A DNA stretch of 64,000 nt from Paenibacillus lautus NBRC 15380. Lineage in GTDB: Bacteria; Bacillota; Bacilli; Paenibacillales; Paenibacillaceae. The notes below the pieces were generated by a model that was not told the origin of the DNA, made no database searches, and worked only from the letters and a program-made list of their open reading frames with translations. Location: NCBI RefSeq assembly GCF_004000945.1, contig NZ_BIMF01000004.1, positions 372,001 through 436,000 of the forward strand. The letters run 5' to 3'. Positions 63,625 through 64,000 of this stretch are shown piece by piece (within the stretch, counting starts at the first letter, position 1; every line of letters begins with the position of its first letter). The translations under genes and the position numbers were made by a program.

Positions 63625-64000
63625 ATGTCACTAAGATCAGGTCAACTTTTCAGGTTTCTGGCGGTGCCTCTGGCTATCGCGCTCATGCTCGGTTCCATGC
63701 CGGGCGTCGGAACGTCCAAAGCCTACGCCTATACCGCATCAGATGGGGATACCGCGATGAGAGCTTTTAACGATACATTTTGGGATCCGAACGCCAAGAT
63801 GTTCTGGAAGGACTCGAAGCGCGAAAAGCATCAAGACTTCTGGGTGGAGGCCGAGCTGTGGGAATTGGTCATGGATGCGTATCAGCATACATCCGATCCT
63901 GCTTTGAAAGCCGAGCTTAAAACGCAAATCGACGATGTATATGACGGCACCGTCGCCAAGTACGGGCAAGATTGGACGAATAACCCGTTCAATGACGATA
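63625..64000 (+). CDS. Secreted endo-alpha-1,6-mannanase, glycoside hydrolase family 76, 5' part
   Basis: N-terminal 125 residues of a secreted GH76 enzyme; the window ends inside it. Signal peptide: basic start, hydrophobic core (FLAVPLAIALMLGSMPGV, about residues 11-28), probable cleavage after AYA (about 36). The mature part begins with AMRAFNDTFWDPNAKMFWKD, then DFWVEAELWELVMDAY (about 70-85) and NNPFNDD (about 119-125), which carries the tandem catalytic aspartates of GH76. Ribosome site GAGGAGG. It would cut the alpha-1,6-mannan backbone of yeast or fungal cell walls outside the cell. Confidence 0.9.
   Translation, partial: MSLRSGQLFRFLAVPLAIALMLGSMPGVGTSKAYAYTASDGDTAMRAFNDTFWDPNAKMFWKDSKREKHQDFWVEAELWELVMDAYQHTSDPALKAELKTQIDDVYDGTVAKYGQDWTNNPFNDD

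Overview
The window looks like chromosomal DNA of an endospore-forming, naturally competent-type Firmicute, most likely Paenibacillus or a close relative. The evidence is a complete set of Bacilli housekeeping genes in their usual order, sporulation genes (spoIIP, gpr, spoVAC-D-E, sigK), comEA-EB-EC and comER, an HrcA/CIRCE heat-shock system, a leucyl T-box, purine-rich Shine-Dalgarno sites before nearly every gene, and moderate GC content. No tRNA, rRNA, insertion sequence, prophage or CRISPR array was recognised.

Positions 1 to about 40,200 are the Bacilli block that in B. subtilis runs yqeG to yqeV, read here almost wholly on the minus strand: yqeG-yqeH-aroE-yhbY-nadD-yqeK-rsfS-(cvfB)-yqeM, leuS, comEA-EB-EC with comER divergent, an ECF sigma/anti-sigma pair, holA, rpsT (plus strand), gpr-spoIIP-yqxA-lepA-hemW, a GNAT gene, then hrcA-chaperonin-grpE-dnaK-dnaJ, two unknown small genes, prmA, an M50 protease, rsmE and mtaB (cut by the window edge). 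Several genes interrupt the ancestral order: an archaeal-type chaperonin between hrcA and grpE, the ECF pair between comEC and holA, a four-gene AraC/oxidoreductase/isomerase carbohydrate cluster between leuS and yqeM, and a CvfB-like gene within the yqeM-rsfS stretch.

Positions 40,400 to 48,500 hold a moxR-DUF58-transglutaminase operon, spoVAC-spoVAD-spoVAE, a previously easy-to-miss 37-residue membrane peptide gene, and an M42 aminopeptidase. From 48,585 to 53,578 is a minus-strand operon of a NitT/TauT/Thi5-type ABC importer, a RutB-like cysteine amidohydrolase and a DHA2-type exporter, probably for a small nitrogen compound. A DUF2294 gene, a CE7 acetyl esterase and a divergent sugar isomerase follow, then two small unknown genes and uninterrupted sigK.

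From 58,870 to the end is a plus-strand operon with a strong promoter and an adjacent near-consensus cre: GH125 exo-alpha-1,6-mannosidase, two MalF/MalG-type permeases, a sugar-binding lipoprotein and the start of a secreted GH76 endo-alpha-1,6-mannanase. Together these make a yeast/fungal alpha-mannan utilisation locus that continues beyond the window.

The least explained signal is an interspersed, hairpin-containing repeat of about 100 bp seen three times in the same orientation (about 3,234, 18,106 and 57,067). The strongest system-level observation is the archaeal-like (group III) chaperonin built into the HrcA-controlled Hsp70 operon.
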